A stretch of 64,000 bases of DNA from Streptococcus pneumoniae. GTDB lineage: Bacteria; Bacillota; Bacilli; Lactobacillales; Streptococcaceae. The notes under the pieces are model-generated. The model was not told the origin of the DNA. It made no database searches and worked only from the letters and a program-made list of their open reading frames with translations. Within the stretch, counting starts at the first letter, position 1. Each line of letters begins with the position of its first letter. The position numbers were made by a program, and so were the translations under genes. The DNA is taken from assembly GCF_001113365.1 (NCBI RefSeq), contig NZ_CKYA01000001.1:69501-133500 (forward strand), written 5' to 3'. Positions 32,372 to 38,985 of the stretch are shown here, piece after piece.

Positions 32372-32872
32372 ATGAAGACGGCTTTTATTATTATTGATGT
32401 ACAAAATATTTTAGTGGAAACAGGTTTTAAGACAGAGAGACTATTGGAAAAAATTTCTTATTTACAAAACCAAGCTAGAAGCAAGAATATTGAAATTATC
32501 TATGTTCAACATATTGAGAACTCTGAAGCTCAAACATCAGAAGATTGGCAGTTATCTGCGCTTTTAAATCGAAAACCTGATGAAAAGGTCTTTCAGAAGA
32601 AGTATAACAGTATTTTCAAAGAAACTGGCTTAAAAGAATACTTGGATAAACAGGGGATTGAAAAATTAGTTTTATGTGGTATGCAGACAGAATATTGTGT
32701 GGATACCTCTGTCAAGGTTGCTTTTGAATATGGCTATCAGCTTATTATTCCAGAAGGTGCTGTCACAACCTTTGATGGGGATGACATTCCAGCAGAAACG
32801 ATAAATGAATTTTATGAGGACATTTGGGAGGATCGCTTTGCAGATGTCCTAGATTATAAAAATATTTTTTAA
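32372..32872 (+). CDS. Isochorismatase-family cysteine hydrolase
   Basis: 166 residues. The triad is visible: Asp in FIIIDVQNILV near residue 9, Lys in FQKKYNS near 73, and Cys in MQTEYCVDTSV near 108. Such enzymes hydrolyse amides or act as nicotinamidase-like proteins. Placement directly between yqeK and rsfS and near nadD makes a nicotinamide-type role tempting, but substrate is unproven. ATG 32372 has GAGGAC ahead. Confidence 0.85.
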   Translation: MKTAFIIIDVQNILVETGFKTERLLEKISYLQNQARSKNIEIIYVQHIENSEAQTSEDWQLSALLNRKPDEKVFQKKYNSIFKETGLKEYLDKQGIEKLVLCGMQTEYCVDTSVKVAFEYGYQLIIPEGAVTTFDGDDIPAETINEFYEDIWEDRFADVLDYKNIF

Positions 32873-32883
32873 AAGAGGACTAA

Positions 32884-33237
32884 ATGAACGAAAAAGAATT
32901 ACTAGAACTAGTCGTGAAAGCGGCTGATGAGAAACGTGCGGAGGATATCCTCGCACTTGACGTACAAGATTTGACTAGTGTGACGGATTACTTTGTTATT
33001 ACTAGTTCAATGAATAGCCGTCAGTTGGACGCTATCGCTGATAACATCCGTGAAAAAGTAGCTGATGCAGGCTTTAAAGGTAGCCATGTCGAAGGCGATG
33101 CAGCTGGAGGCTGGGTCTTGCTGGACCTCGGTGCTGTCGTTGTGCATGTCTTTTCAGAAGAAATGCGTGCTCACTATAACCTAGAAAAACTATGGCATGA
33201 GGCGGATTCTGTAGATATTTCAGAAGCCTTAGCATAG
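32884..33237 (+). CDS. rsfS: Ribosome silencing factor
   Basis: 117 residues. RsfS binds L14 and blocks subunit joining on starvation. Family features: DLTSVTDYFVITSSMNSRQL near residue 28-47 and EGDAAGGWVLLDLGAVVVHVF near 77-97. AAGAGGAC precedes ATG 32884. Ends before a terminator. Confidence 0.94.
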   Translation: MNEKELLELVVKAADEKRAEDILALDVQDLTSVTDYFVITSSMNSRQLDAIADNIREKVADAGFKGSHVEGDAAGGWVLLDLGAVVVHVFSEEMRAHYNLEKLWHEADSVDISEALA

Positions 33238-33242
33238 GAGAT

Positions 33243-33273
33243 AAACTCAGTTGTAGTCAACTGGGTTTCTTTG
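33243..33273 (+). terminator. Terminator of the yqeG-rsfS operon
   Basis: AAACTCAGTTG (33243-33253) pairs with CAACTGGGTTT (33258-33268), then CTTT. Confidence 0.75.
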
Positions 33274-33331
33274 CTTATTTTAGAAAAAAAGGATAGAAAG
33301 GTAAGGGCGTCGTGTCTGGTTGATGTTGAAA

Positions 33332-33437
33332 CTGAACACGAGCTAAAAGCTGAGGGAAAAAGAGTAACTTAATTTGTATCTGATGATACGGCAGAAAGTT
33401 TCCTATGTTCTCTTTACTTTTAAGGCTCTTTGTATCT
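33332..33437 (+). ncRNA. Structured leader element, copy 2
   Basis: Runs from CTGAACACG to CTTTGTATCT. Nested stems: GAGCTAAAAG with CTTTTAAGGCTC, AAAGAG with CTCTTT, AACTT with AAGTT next to the bulge TTTCCTAT, and GTATC-TGAT-GATAC at the tip. It shares ends and bulge with the copies at 13871 and 33448 but not the stem sequences. It is followed by copy 3, not by a gene. No open frame of interest covers it. Confidence 0.58.
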
Positions 33438-33447
33438 TAGAAAGGAT

Positions 33448-33553
33448 TTGAACCCGTCCTGTAATTCTCGGAAAATAGACAGCCTTCCTTGGAGCTCGGC
33501 TCCATCGTCAGGCTCCTAATTTTCTATCGAATTACGGGCGGACTTGGTATCAT
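33448..33553 (+). ncRNA. Structured leader element, copy 3, abutting a methyltransferase gene
   Basis: Runs from TTGAACCCGTCCT to GACTTGGTATCATG, ending about six bases before ATG 33559. Stems: GTAATTC with GAATTAC, GAAAAT with ATTTTC, AGCCT with AGGCT beside the bulge TCCTA, and GGAGC-TCG-GCTCC at the tip. As with copy 1, the element leads straight into the coding start with no separate ribosome-binding site. Confidence 0.6.
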
Positions 33554-33558
33554 GTTTT

Positions 33559-34299
33559 ATGGCAACTTATGAAACCTTTGCGGCTGTTTACGATGCTGTG
33601 ATGGACGATAGTTTATACGACAAATGGACGGACTTTTCTCTGCGTCATTTGCCTAAGACCAAGGAGAGAAAGAAACTCTTGGAATTGGCTTGTGGGACAG
33701 GAATTCAATCTGTGCGCTTCTCTCAGGCTGGTTTTGATGTGACTGGTCTTGATTTGAGTGCGGATATGTTGAAGATTGCTGAGAAGAGAGCTGCTTCAGC
33801 CAAACAAAAGATTGACTTTATTGAAGGCAATATGCTGGATTTGTCCAAGGCAGGTCAATATGATTTTGTCACTTGTTATTCGGACTCAATCTGCTATATG
33901 CAAGATGAGGTGGAAGTAGGAGACGTTTTTAAGGAAGTCTATAATGTCCTCAATGAAGACGGAGTTTTCATCTTTGACGTGCATTCGACTTACCAGACGG
34001 ATGAAATTTTTCCAGGCTATTCCTATCATGAAAATGCGGAAGATTTTGCCATGCTCTGGGATACCTACGAGGACGAAGCTCCTCACTCCATTGTGCATGA
34101 GTTGACTTTCTTTATCAAGGAGGCTGACGGCTCCTTTAATCGCCACGATGAAGTGCATGAGGAGCGGACTTATGAGGTTCTGACCTATGATATTTTGCTG
34201 GAACAGGCCGGTTTCAAGTCCTTCAAACTCTATGCGGACTTTGAGGACAAGGAGCCAACAGAAACTAGCACCCGTTGGTTTTTTGTCGCGCAGAAGTAG
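33559..34299 (+). CDS. Class I SAM-dependent methyltransferase
   Basis: 246 residues. The SAM-binding motif I is LLELACGTGIQSVRF near residue 38, then TGLDLSADML (acidic loop) and MLDLSKAGQYDFVTC. Substrate unknown. Start ATG 33559 gives the family-like MATYETFAAVYDAVMDD; an upstream in-frame TTG at 33544 lies within the structured leader. tmcAL follows by nine bases. Confidence 0.88.
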   Translation: MATYETFAAVYDAVMDDSLYDKWTDFSLRHLPKTKERKKLLELACGTGIQSVRFSQAGFDVTGLDLSADMLKIAEKRAASAKQKIDFIEGNMLDLSKAGQYDFVTCYSDSICYMQDEVEVGDVFKEVYNVLNEDGVFIFDVHSTYQTDEIFPGYSYHENAEDFAMLWDTYEDEAPHSIVHELTFFIKEADGSFNRHDEVHEERTYEVLTYDILLEQAGFKSFKLYADFEDKEPTETSTRWFFVAQK

Positions 34300-34308
34300 G
34301 AGAACATC

Positions 34309-35406
34309 ATGACCATCACAGGTATTATCGCGGAGTTCAATCCTTTTCATAATGGGCACAAATACCTGCTGGATCAGGTTGAGGGGTTGAAAATCGTAGC
34401 TATGTCTGGAAATTTCATGCAGCGTGGAGAACCTGCTATCGTGGATAAGTGGACACGGGCCCAGATGGCTCTGGAAAATGGCGCAGATTTGGTAGTGGAA
34501 TTGCCATTTTTAGTCAGTGTTCAGGCTGCGGATTTCTTCGGTCAGGGAGCTGTGGATATCTTGGCTCGGTTGGGTATTGATACTCTAGCATTTGGGACGG
34601 AGGAAATTCTGGATTACCAGAAAATCGCTGACTTATACACAGAGCAGGGTGCTGAGATGGAGCAATTTGTGGAAAATCTGCCTGATTCCCTCTCTTATCC
34701 ACAGAAAACCCAAGCTATGTGGAAGGAATTTGCTGGTCTTGATTTTTCAGGCAATACGCCCAATCATGTTCTTGCTCTGGCCTATGTCAAGGCAGTTGCG
34801 GGACGTAGAATCAAACTCCATCCGATTCAGCGTCAGGGGGCGGGTTACCATTCTGTGGATAAAGATGTGGACTTTGCCTCGGCTACAGCCCTCCGTCAGC
34901 ACCAGAGAGATACAGATTTCTTAGAACGCTTTATGCCTTCTGTTGCTATATTTGAGCAGGCCAGTAAGGTGAGCTGGGAAGACTATTTTTCCTTGCTCCG
35001 CTATCAAATCTTGTCAAATCCCGACCTAACCACCATCTATCAGGTCAATCAAGAAATGGCTGTGCGTATCAAGGATGCCATCAAGACAGCCCAGTCTGTG
35101 GAAGACTTGGTTGAGGGGGTTGCGACCAAACGTTACACCAAGGCGCGTGTCAGACGCCTCTTGGCCTATATTTTGGTGCAAGCTAGAGAAAGTGATTTGC
35201 CAGAAGGCATCCATGTCCTTGGCTTTACCGAAAAAGGCAGACAACATCTCAAGTCTCTGAAAGGGCAGGTCAATCTAGTCAGCCGAATTGGCAAGGAACC
35301 TTGGGATGTCATGACCCAAAAGGCAGACCAGATTTACCAACTGGGAAATCCAAGTATAGCAGAGCAGAATTTTGGAAGAGTGCCGATAAGAATAGAAATA
35401 AACTAA
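34309..35406 (+). CDS. tmcAL: tRNA(Met) cytidine acetate ligase
   Basis: 365-residue nucleotidyltransferase-like enzyme that uses acetate and ATP to make ac4C34 on elongator tRNA-Met. Motif: TGIIAEFNPFHNGHKYLL, with the HxGH at residues 14-17. The C-terminal half is helical. GGAGAAC precedes ATG 34309. Followed by a terminator whose sequence recurs after yoeB. Confidence 0.92.
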   Translation: MTITGIIAEFNPFHNGHKYLLDQVEGLKIVAMSGNFMQRGEPAIVDKWTRAQMALENGADLVVELPFLVSVQAADFFGQGAVDILARLGIDTLAFGTEEILDYQKIADLYTEQGAEMEQFVENLPDSLSYPQKTQAMWKEFAGLDFSGNTPNHVLALAYVKAVAGRRIKLHPIQRQGAGYHSVDKDVDFASATALRQHQRDTDFLERFMPSVAIFEQASKVSWEDYFSLLRYQILSNPDLTTIYQVNQEMAVRIKDAIKTAQSVEDLVEGVATKRYTKARVRRLLAYILVQARESDLPEGIHVLGFTEKGRQHLKSLKGQVNLVSRIGKEPWDVMTQKADQIYQLGNPSIAEQNFGRVPIRIEIN

Positions 35407-35429
35407 GTCTACTGAAAGGTGGACTTTTT
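35402..35429 (+). terminator. tmcAL terminator (left member of a repeated pair)
   Basis: AAGTC..CTGAAAGG..GGACTTTTT hairpin beginning in the tmcAL stop codon. A near copy (ACTAAGTCTACTG onwards) follows yoeB at 36046-36074. Confidence 0.75.
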
Positions 35430-35438
35430 GAGAATTTT

Positions 35439-35446
35439 TACGAATA
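35439..35446 (+). promoter_or_regulatory. ComX box (cin-box-like) upstream of yefM-yoeB
   Basis: TACGAATA, identical to the consensus and to the box on cclA, preceded by TTTT (GAATTTTTACGAATA). It lies 92 bases upstream of yefM on the coding strand. Competence control of this operon would be unexpected, so I treat it as a candidate. Confidence 0.55.
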
Positions 35447-35465
35447 AATAGATAGAAAAGAAAAT

Positions 35466-35507
35466 CTTGTACAAGTTCCTGACAATTTCTTTCTTTTCGT
35501 GTATAAT
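35466..35507 (+). promoter_or_regulatory. yefM-yoeB promoter with palindromic operator
   Basis: CTGACA (35479-35484), 17 bases, TATAAT (35502-35507). The palindrome CTTGTACAAG (35466-35475) sits just upstream. YefM-type antitoxins repress their operon through palindromes with TGTACA cores, which this site contains. Confidence 0.8.
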
Positions 35508-35537
35508 AGTGGAAAAGAGGTAAAACGAGGTATGGTT

Positions 35538-35792
35538 ATGGAAGCAGTTCTTTACTCAACATTCCGAAATCATTTAAAAGACTACATGAAGAAGGTAAAC
35601 GATGAATTTGAACCTTTGACGGTGGTCAATAAAAATCCAGACGAGGACATTGTAGTCCTTTCCAAGAGCGAGTGGGATAGTATTCAGGAAACTTTGAGAA
35701 TTGCTCAAAACAAAGAGTTATCGGACAAGGTCTTGCGAGGAATAGCTCAAGTTCGTGCTAGAAACACTCAAGTGCATGTTATTGAGGAGTGA
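35538..35792 (+). CDS. yefM: YefM-type antitoxin
   Basis: 84 residues, the size of pneumococcal YefM. Phd/YefM fold start: MEAVLYSTFRNHLKDYMKKV, then PLTVVNKNPDEDIVVLSKSEWDS. The C-terminal part (VLRGIAQVRARNT) should bind YoeB. Start ATG 35538 with CGAGG; ATG 35532 is in frame but too near. Confidence 0.93.
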   Translation: MEAVLYSTFRNHLKDYMKKVNDEFEPLTVVNKNPDEDIVVLSKSEWDSIQETLRIAQNKELSDKVLRGIAQVRARNTQVHVIEE

Positions 35793-35795
35793 GGA

Positions 35796-36050
35796 ATGCT
35801 GCTCAAGTTTACAGAAGATGCCTGGGCAGATTATTGCTACTGGCAAACTCAGGACAAGAAAACGTTAAAAAGAATCAATAAACTAATCAAGGATATTCAA
35901 CGTGATCCCTTTACAGGAATAGGTAAGCCAGAACCACTCAAGTATGACTACCAAGGAGCCTGGTCTCGTCGCATTGACGCAGAAAATCGCTTGATTTATA
36001 TGATGGATGGAGATAGCGTGGCTTTCTTGTCTTTTAAAGATCATTACTAA
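35796..36050 (+). CDS. yoeB: YoeB-type mRNA interferase toxin
   Basis: 84-residue ribosome-dependent endoribonuclease. RelE/YoeB features: MLLKFTEDAWADYCYWQTQD, IKDIQRDPFTGIGKPEPLK, then SRRIDAENRLIYMM and the closing FKDHY (catalytic His-Tyr). GAGTGAGG precedes the ATG three bases after yefM. Complete, with all residues expected for activity. Confidence 0.94.
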   Translation: MLLKFTEDAWADYCYWQTQDKKTLKRINKLIKDIQRDPFTGIGKPEPLKYDYQGAWSRRIDAENRLIYMMDGDSVAFLSFKDHY

Positions 36051-36074
36051 GTCTACTGCAAGGTAGGCTTTTTT
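36046..36074 (+). terminator. yoeB terminator (right member of a repeated pair)
   Basis: AAGTCTAC pairs with GTAGGCTT, then a T run. Starts at the yoeB stop codon and resembles the tmcAL terminator at 35402-35429 in both sequence and placement. Confidence 0.78.
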
Positions 36075-36154
36075 AAATAACAATTTTATTTCAGCAAATG
36101 TGTTCCGAATTCTTCAAAACATATTCTATTTTAGGTTTGTGAAAATCACTTTTT

Positions 36155-36166
36155 TATGGTAGAATG
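36155..36166 (+). promoter_or_regulatory. Extended -10 promoter of rny
   Basis: ATGGTAGAATG ahead of rny gives a TGGTAGAAT extended -10, about 50 bases before the start codon. No clear -35. Confidence 0.5.
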
Positions 36167-36213
36167 TAAAAGAATGTATGTCATTCGGAATAACAATAAA
36201 ATGAGGTAAAAAC

Positions 36214-37827
36214 ATGGAAATCATGTCGCTTGCGATTGCTGTTTTTGCCGTCATCATTGGTTTAGTCATTGGATATGTCAGCATCTCAGCTAAGATGAAA
36301 TCATCTCAGGAAGCTGCAGAGTTGATGCTTTTAAATGCTGAACAAGAAGCAACTAATTTACGTGGACAAGCTGAGCGTGAAGCGGATTTACTTGTTAATG
36401 AAGCTAAACGTGAAAGCAAGTCTCTTAAAAAAGAAGCACTATTGGAGGCCAAAGAAGAAGCCAGAAAATACCGTGAAGAAGTGGACGCTGAATTCAAATC
36501 AGAACGTCAAGAACTCAAACAAATCGAAAGTCGTTTGACCGAGAGAGCTACTAGCCTCGACCGTAAGGACGACAATTTGACGAGTAAAGAACAAACACTT
36601 GAACAAAAAGAACAAAGTATTTCTGATAGAGCGAAAAACCTTGATGCGCGTGAAGAGCAATTAGAGGAAGTCGAAAGACAAAAAGAAGCAGAGCTAGAGC
36701 GTATTGGTGCTCTGTCTCAAGCAGAAGCACGAGATATTATCTTGGCACAGACAGAGGAAAACTTGACCAAGGAGATTGCCAGCCGTATTCGTGAAGCTGA
36801 GCAAGAGGTCAAGGAACGTTCTGACAAAATGGCCAAGGATATCCTGGTTCAAGCTATGCAACGTATCGCTGGTGAATATGTAGCGGAGTCAACCAACTCA
36901 ACAGTTCATCTACCAGATGATACTATGAAGGGACGCATTATTGGTCGTGAAGGTCGAAACATTCGTACCTTTGAAAGTTTGACAGGGGTCGATGTGATTA
37001 TCGACGATACGCCAGAAGTGGTGACCTTGTCAGGTTTTGACCCGATTCGTCGCGAGATTGCTCGTATGACTATGGAAATGTTGCTCAAAGATGGTCGTAT
37101 CCACCCAGCTCGTATCGAAGAGTTGGTTGAGAAAAACCGTCAAGAGATTGACAATAAGATCCGTGAATACGGTGAGGCTGCTGCCTATGAGATTGGTGCG
37201 CCAAACCTTCATCCAGACTTGATGAAGATTATGGGACGTTTGCAATTCCGTACTTCTTATGGACAAAATGTCTTGCGTCATTCGATTGAGGTTGCTAAGT
37301 TGGCTGGTATTATGGCCAGTGAACTTGGTGAAAATGCGGCTCTTGCTCGTCGTGCTGGATTCCTTCACGATATCGGAAAAGCCATTGACCGCGAGGTTGA
37401 AGGTAGCCACGTTGAAATTGGTATGGAACTGGCACGTAAGTACAAGGAACACCCAGTTGTTGTGAATACGATTGCTAGTCACCACGGAGATGTTGAAGCT
37501 GAGAGCGTCATTGCAGTTATCGTCGCTGCAGCAGATGCCTTGAGCGCAGCTCGTCCAGGTGCTCGTAGTGAGTCTCTTGAAAGCTACATTAAGCGTCTTC
37601 ATGATTTGGAAGAAATTGCTAACGGTTTTGAAGGAGTTCAAACAAGCTTTGCCCTTCAAGCAGGACGTGAAATCCGTATCATGGTCAATCCAGGACAAAT
37701 CAAGGACGACAAAGTCACAATCTTGGCTCATAAAGTTCGTGAGAAAATTGAAAACAATCTCGATTACCCAGGAAATATCAAAGTAACCGTGATTCGTGAG
37801 CTTCGTGCAGTAGATTATGCTAAATAA
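36214..37827 (+). CDS. rny: Ribonuclease Y
   Basis: 537-residue membrane-anchored endoribonuclease that starts mRNA decay. An N-terminal membrane segment (LAIAVFAVIIGLVIGYVSI) is followed by a long charged coiled coil (residues about 30-200), a KH domain (GRIIGREGRNIRTFESLTGV near 232-251), and an HD domain (FLHDIGKAID near 390). GAGGTAAAAA precedes ATG 36214. Complete. Confidence 0.96.
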   Translation: MEIMSLAIAVFAVIIGLVIGYVSISAKMKSSQEAAELMLLNAEQEATNLRGQAEREADLLVNEAKRESKSLKKEALLEAKEEARKYREEVDAEFKSERQELKQIESRLTERATSLDRKDDNLTSKEQTLEQKEQSISDRAKNLDAREEQLEEVERQKEAELERIGALSQAEARDIILAQTEENLTKEIASRIREAEQEVKERSDKMAKDILVQAMQRIAGEYVAESTNSTVHLPDDTMKGRIIGREGRNIRTFESLTGVDVIIDDTPEVVTLSGFDPIRREIARMTMEMLLKDGRIHPARIEELVEKNRQEIDNKIREYGEAAAYEIGAPNLHPDLMKIMGRLQFRTSYGQNVLRHSIEVAKLAGIMASELGENAALARRAGFLHDIGKAIDREVEGSHVEIGMELARKYKEHPVVVNTIASHHGDVEAESVIAVIVAAADALSAARPGARSESLESYIKRLHDLEEIANGFEGVQTSFALQAGREIRIMVNPGQIKDDKVTILAHKVREKIENNLDYPGNIKVTVIRELRAVDYAK

Positions 37828-37834
37828 ATAAGAA

Positions 37835-37865
37835 AGAGCAGTTGAAAAATTACTGCTTTTTTGTT
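37835..37865 (+). terminator. rny terminator
   Basis: AGCAGT and ACTGCT form the stem, followed by TTTTTTG. Confidence 0.75.
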
Positions 37866-37954
37866 ACACTAGATAGAAAGACTGTAAAGGATAATCTGGC
37901 TTTTGCCATTATTCTAGAGAAATGTTATTTCACAGACTGACTAAAGGAGACACA

Positions 37955-38581
37955 ATGGCAGACCGAGGCTTACTAATCGTTTTTTCTGGTCCTTCAGGGG
38001 TTGGAAAAGGAACGGTTAGAAGAGAGATTTTTGAGAGTTCTGAAAACCAATTTCAATACTCTGTATCGATGACGACACGCGCACAACGTCCTGGAGAAGT
38101 GGACGGTGTTGACTATTTCTTCCGTACTCGTGAAGAGTTTGAAGAGCTGATTCGTCAAGGACAGATGTTGGAATACGCAGAATATGTCGGCAACTACTAT
38201 GGAACTCCTCTGACCTATGTCAATGAAACCTTGGACAAGGGAATCGATGTTTTCCTTGAAATTGAAGTTCAGGGCGCTCTTCAGGTCAAGAAAAAGGTTC
38301 CAGATGCTGTCTTTATCTTCCTGACACCACCAGATTTGGATGAATTACAAGATCGCTTGGTAGGACGTGGAACAGACAGTGCAGAAGTAATTGCCCAACG
38401 AATCGAAAAAGCCAAGGAAGAAATTGCCCTCATGCGTGAGTATGATTATGCGATTGTCAACGATCAGGTGCCCCTAGCTGCTGAGCGTGTCAAACGTGTG
38501 ATCGAAGCAGAGCACTTCCGTGTGGATCGTGTCATTGGTCACTATCAGGAGATGTTACCAAAATCTCCAACTACCCGATAA
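37955..38581 (+). CDS. gmk: Guanylate kinase
   Basis: Phosphorylates GMP to GDP. The 208-residue protein has the P-loop VFSGPSGVGKGTVRR near residues 7-21, GMP-binding SMTTRAQRPGEVDGVDY, and FLEIEVQGALQVK. AAAGGAGA precedes ATG 37955; the longer frame from 37922 is unneeded. First gene of gmk-rpoZ-priA-fmt-rsmB-phpP-stkP. Confidence 0.96.
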   Translation: MADRGLLIVFSGPSGVGKGTVRREIFESSENQFQYSVSMTTRAQRPGEVDGVDYFFRTREEFEELIRQGQMLEYAEYVGNYYGTPLTYVNETLDKGIDVFLEIEVQGALQVKKKVPDAVFIFLTPPDLDELQDRLVGRGTDSAEVIAQRIEKAKEEIALMREYDYAIVNDQVPLAAERVKRVIEAEHFRVDRVIGHYQEMLPKSPTTR

Positions 38582-38605
38582 AATTTAGAAAATAGGTACA
38601 AGCAA

Positions 38606-38920
38606 ATGATGTTAAAACCCTCTATTGATACCTTGCTCGACAAGGTTCCTTCAAAATATTCACTCGTAATCTTGGAAGCAAAACGTGCCCACGAATTAGA
38701 AGCAGGTGCGCCAGCAACTCAAGGTTTCAAATCTGAAAAATCAACTCTTCGCGCTTTAGAAGAAATCGAATCAGGAAACGTTACGATTCACCCAGATCCA
38801 GAAGGAAAACGTGAAGCAGTGCGTCGCCGTATCGAAGAAGAAAAACGTCGTAAAGAAGAAGAAGAAAAGAAAATCAAAGAGCAAATCGCTAAAGAAAAAG
38901 AAGATGGTGAAAAGATTTAA
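38606..38920 (+). CDS. rpoZ: RNA polymerase omega subunit
   Basis: 104 residues. The N-terminal half is the conserved omega core ([47 protein letters not shown]). The C-terminal half is a highly charged Lys/Glu helix, typical of streptococci. Aids polymerase assembly. Start ATG 38606 or 38609. Confidence 0.94.
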
Positions 38921-38985
38921 GGTTGGGGGGACTCAATCTTATTTTTTCTATTGCAAGAATGTACTGACAAGGAGGAGGTGAGAAG

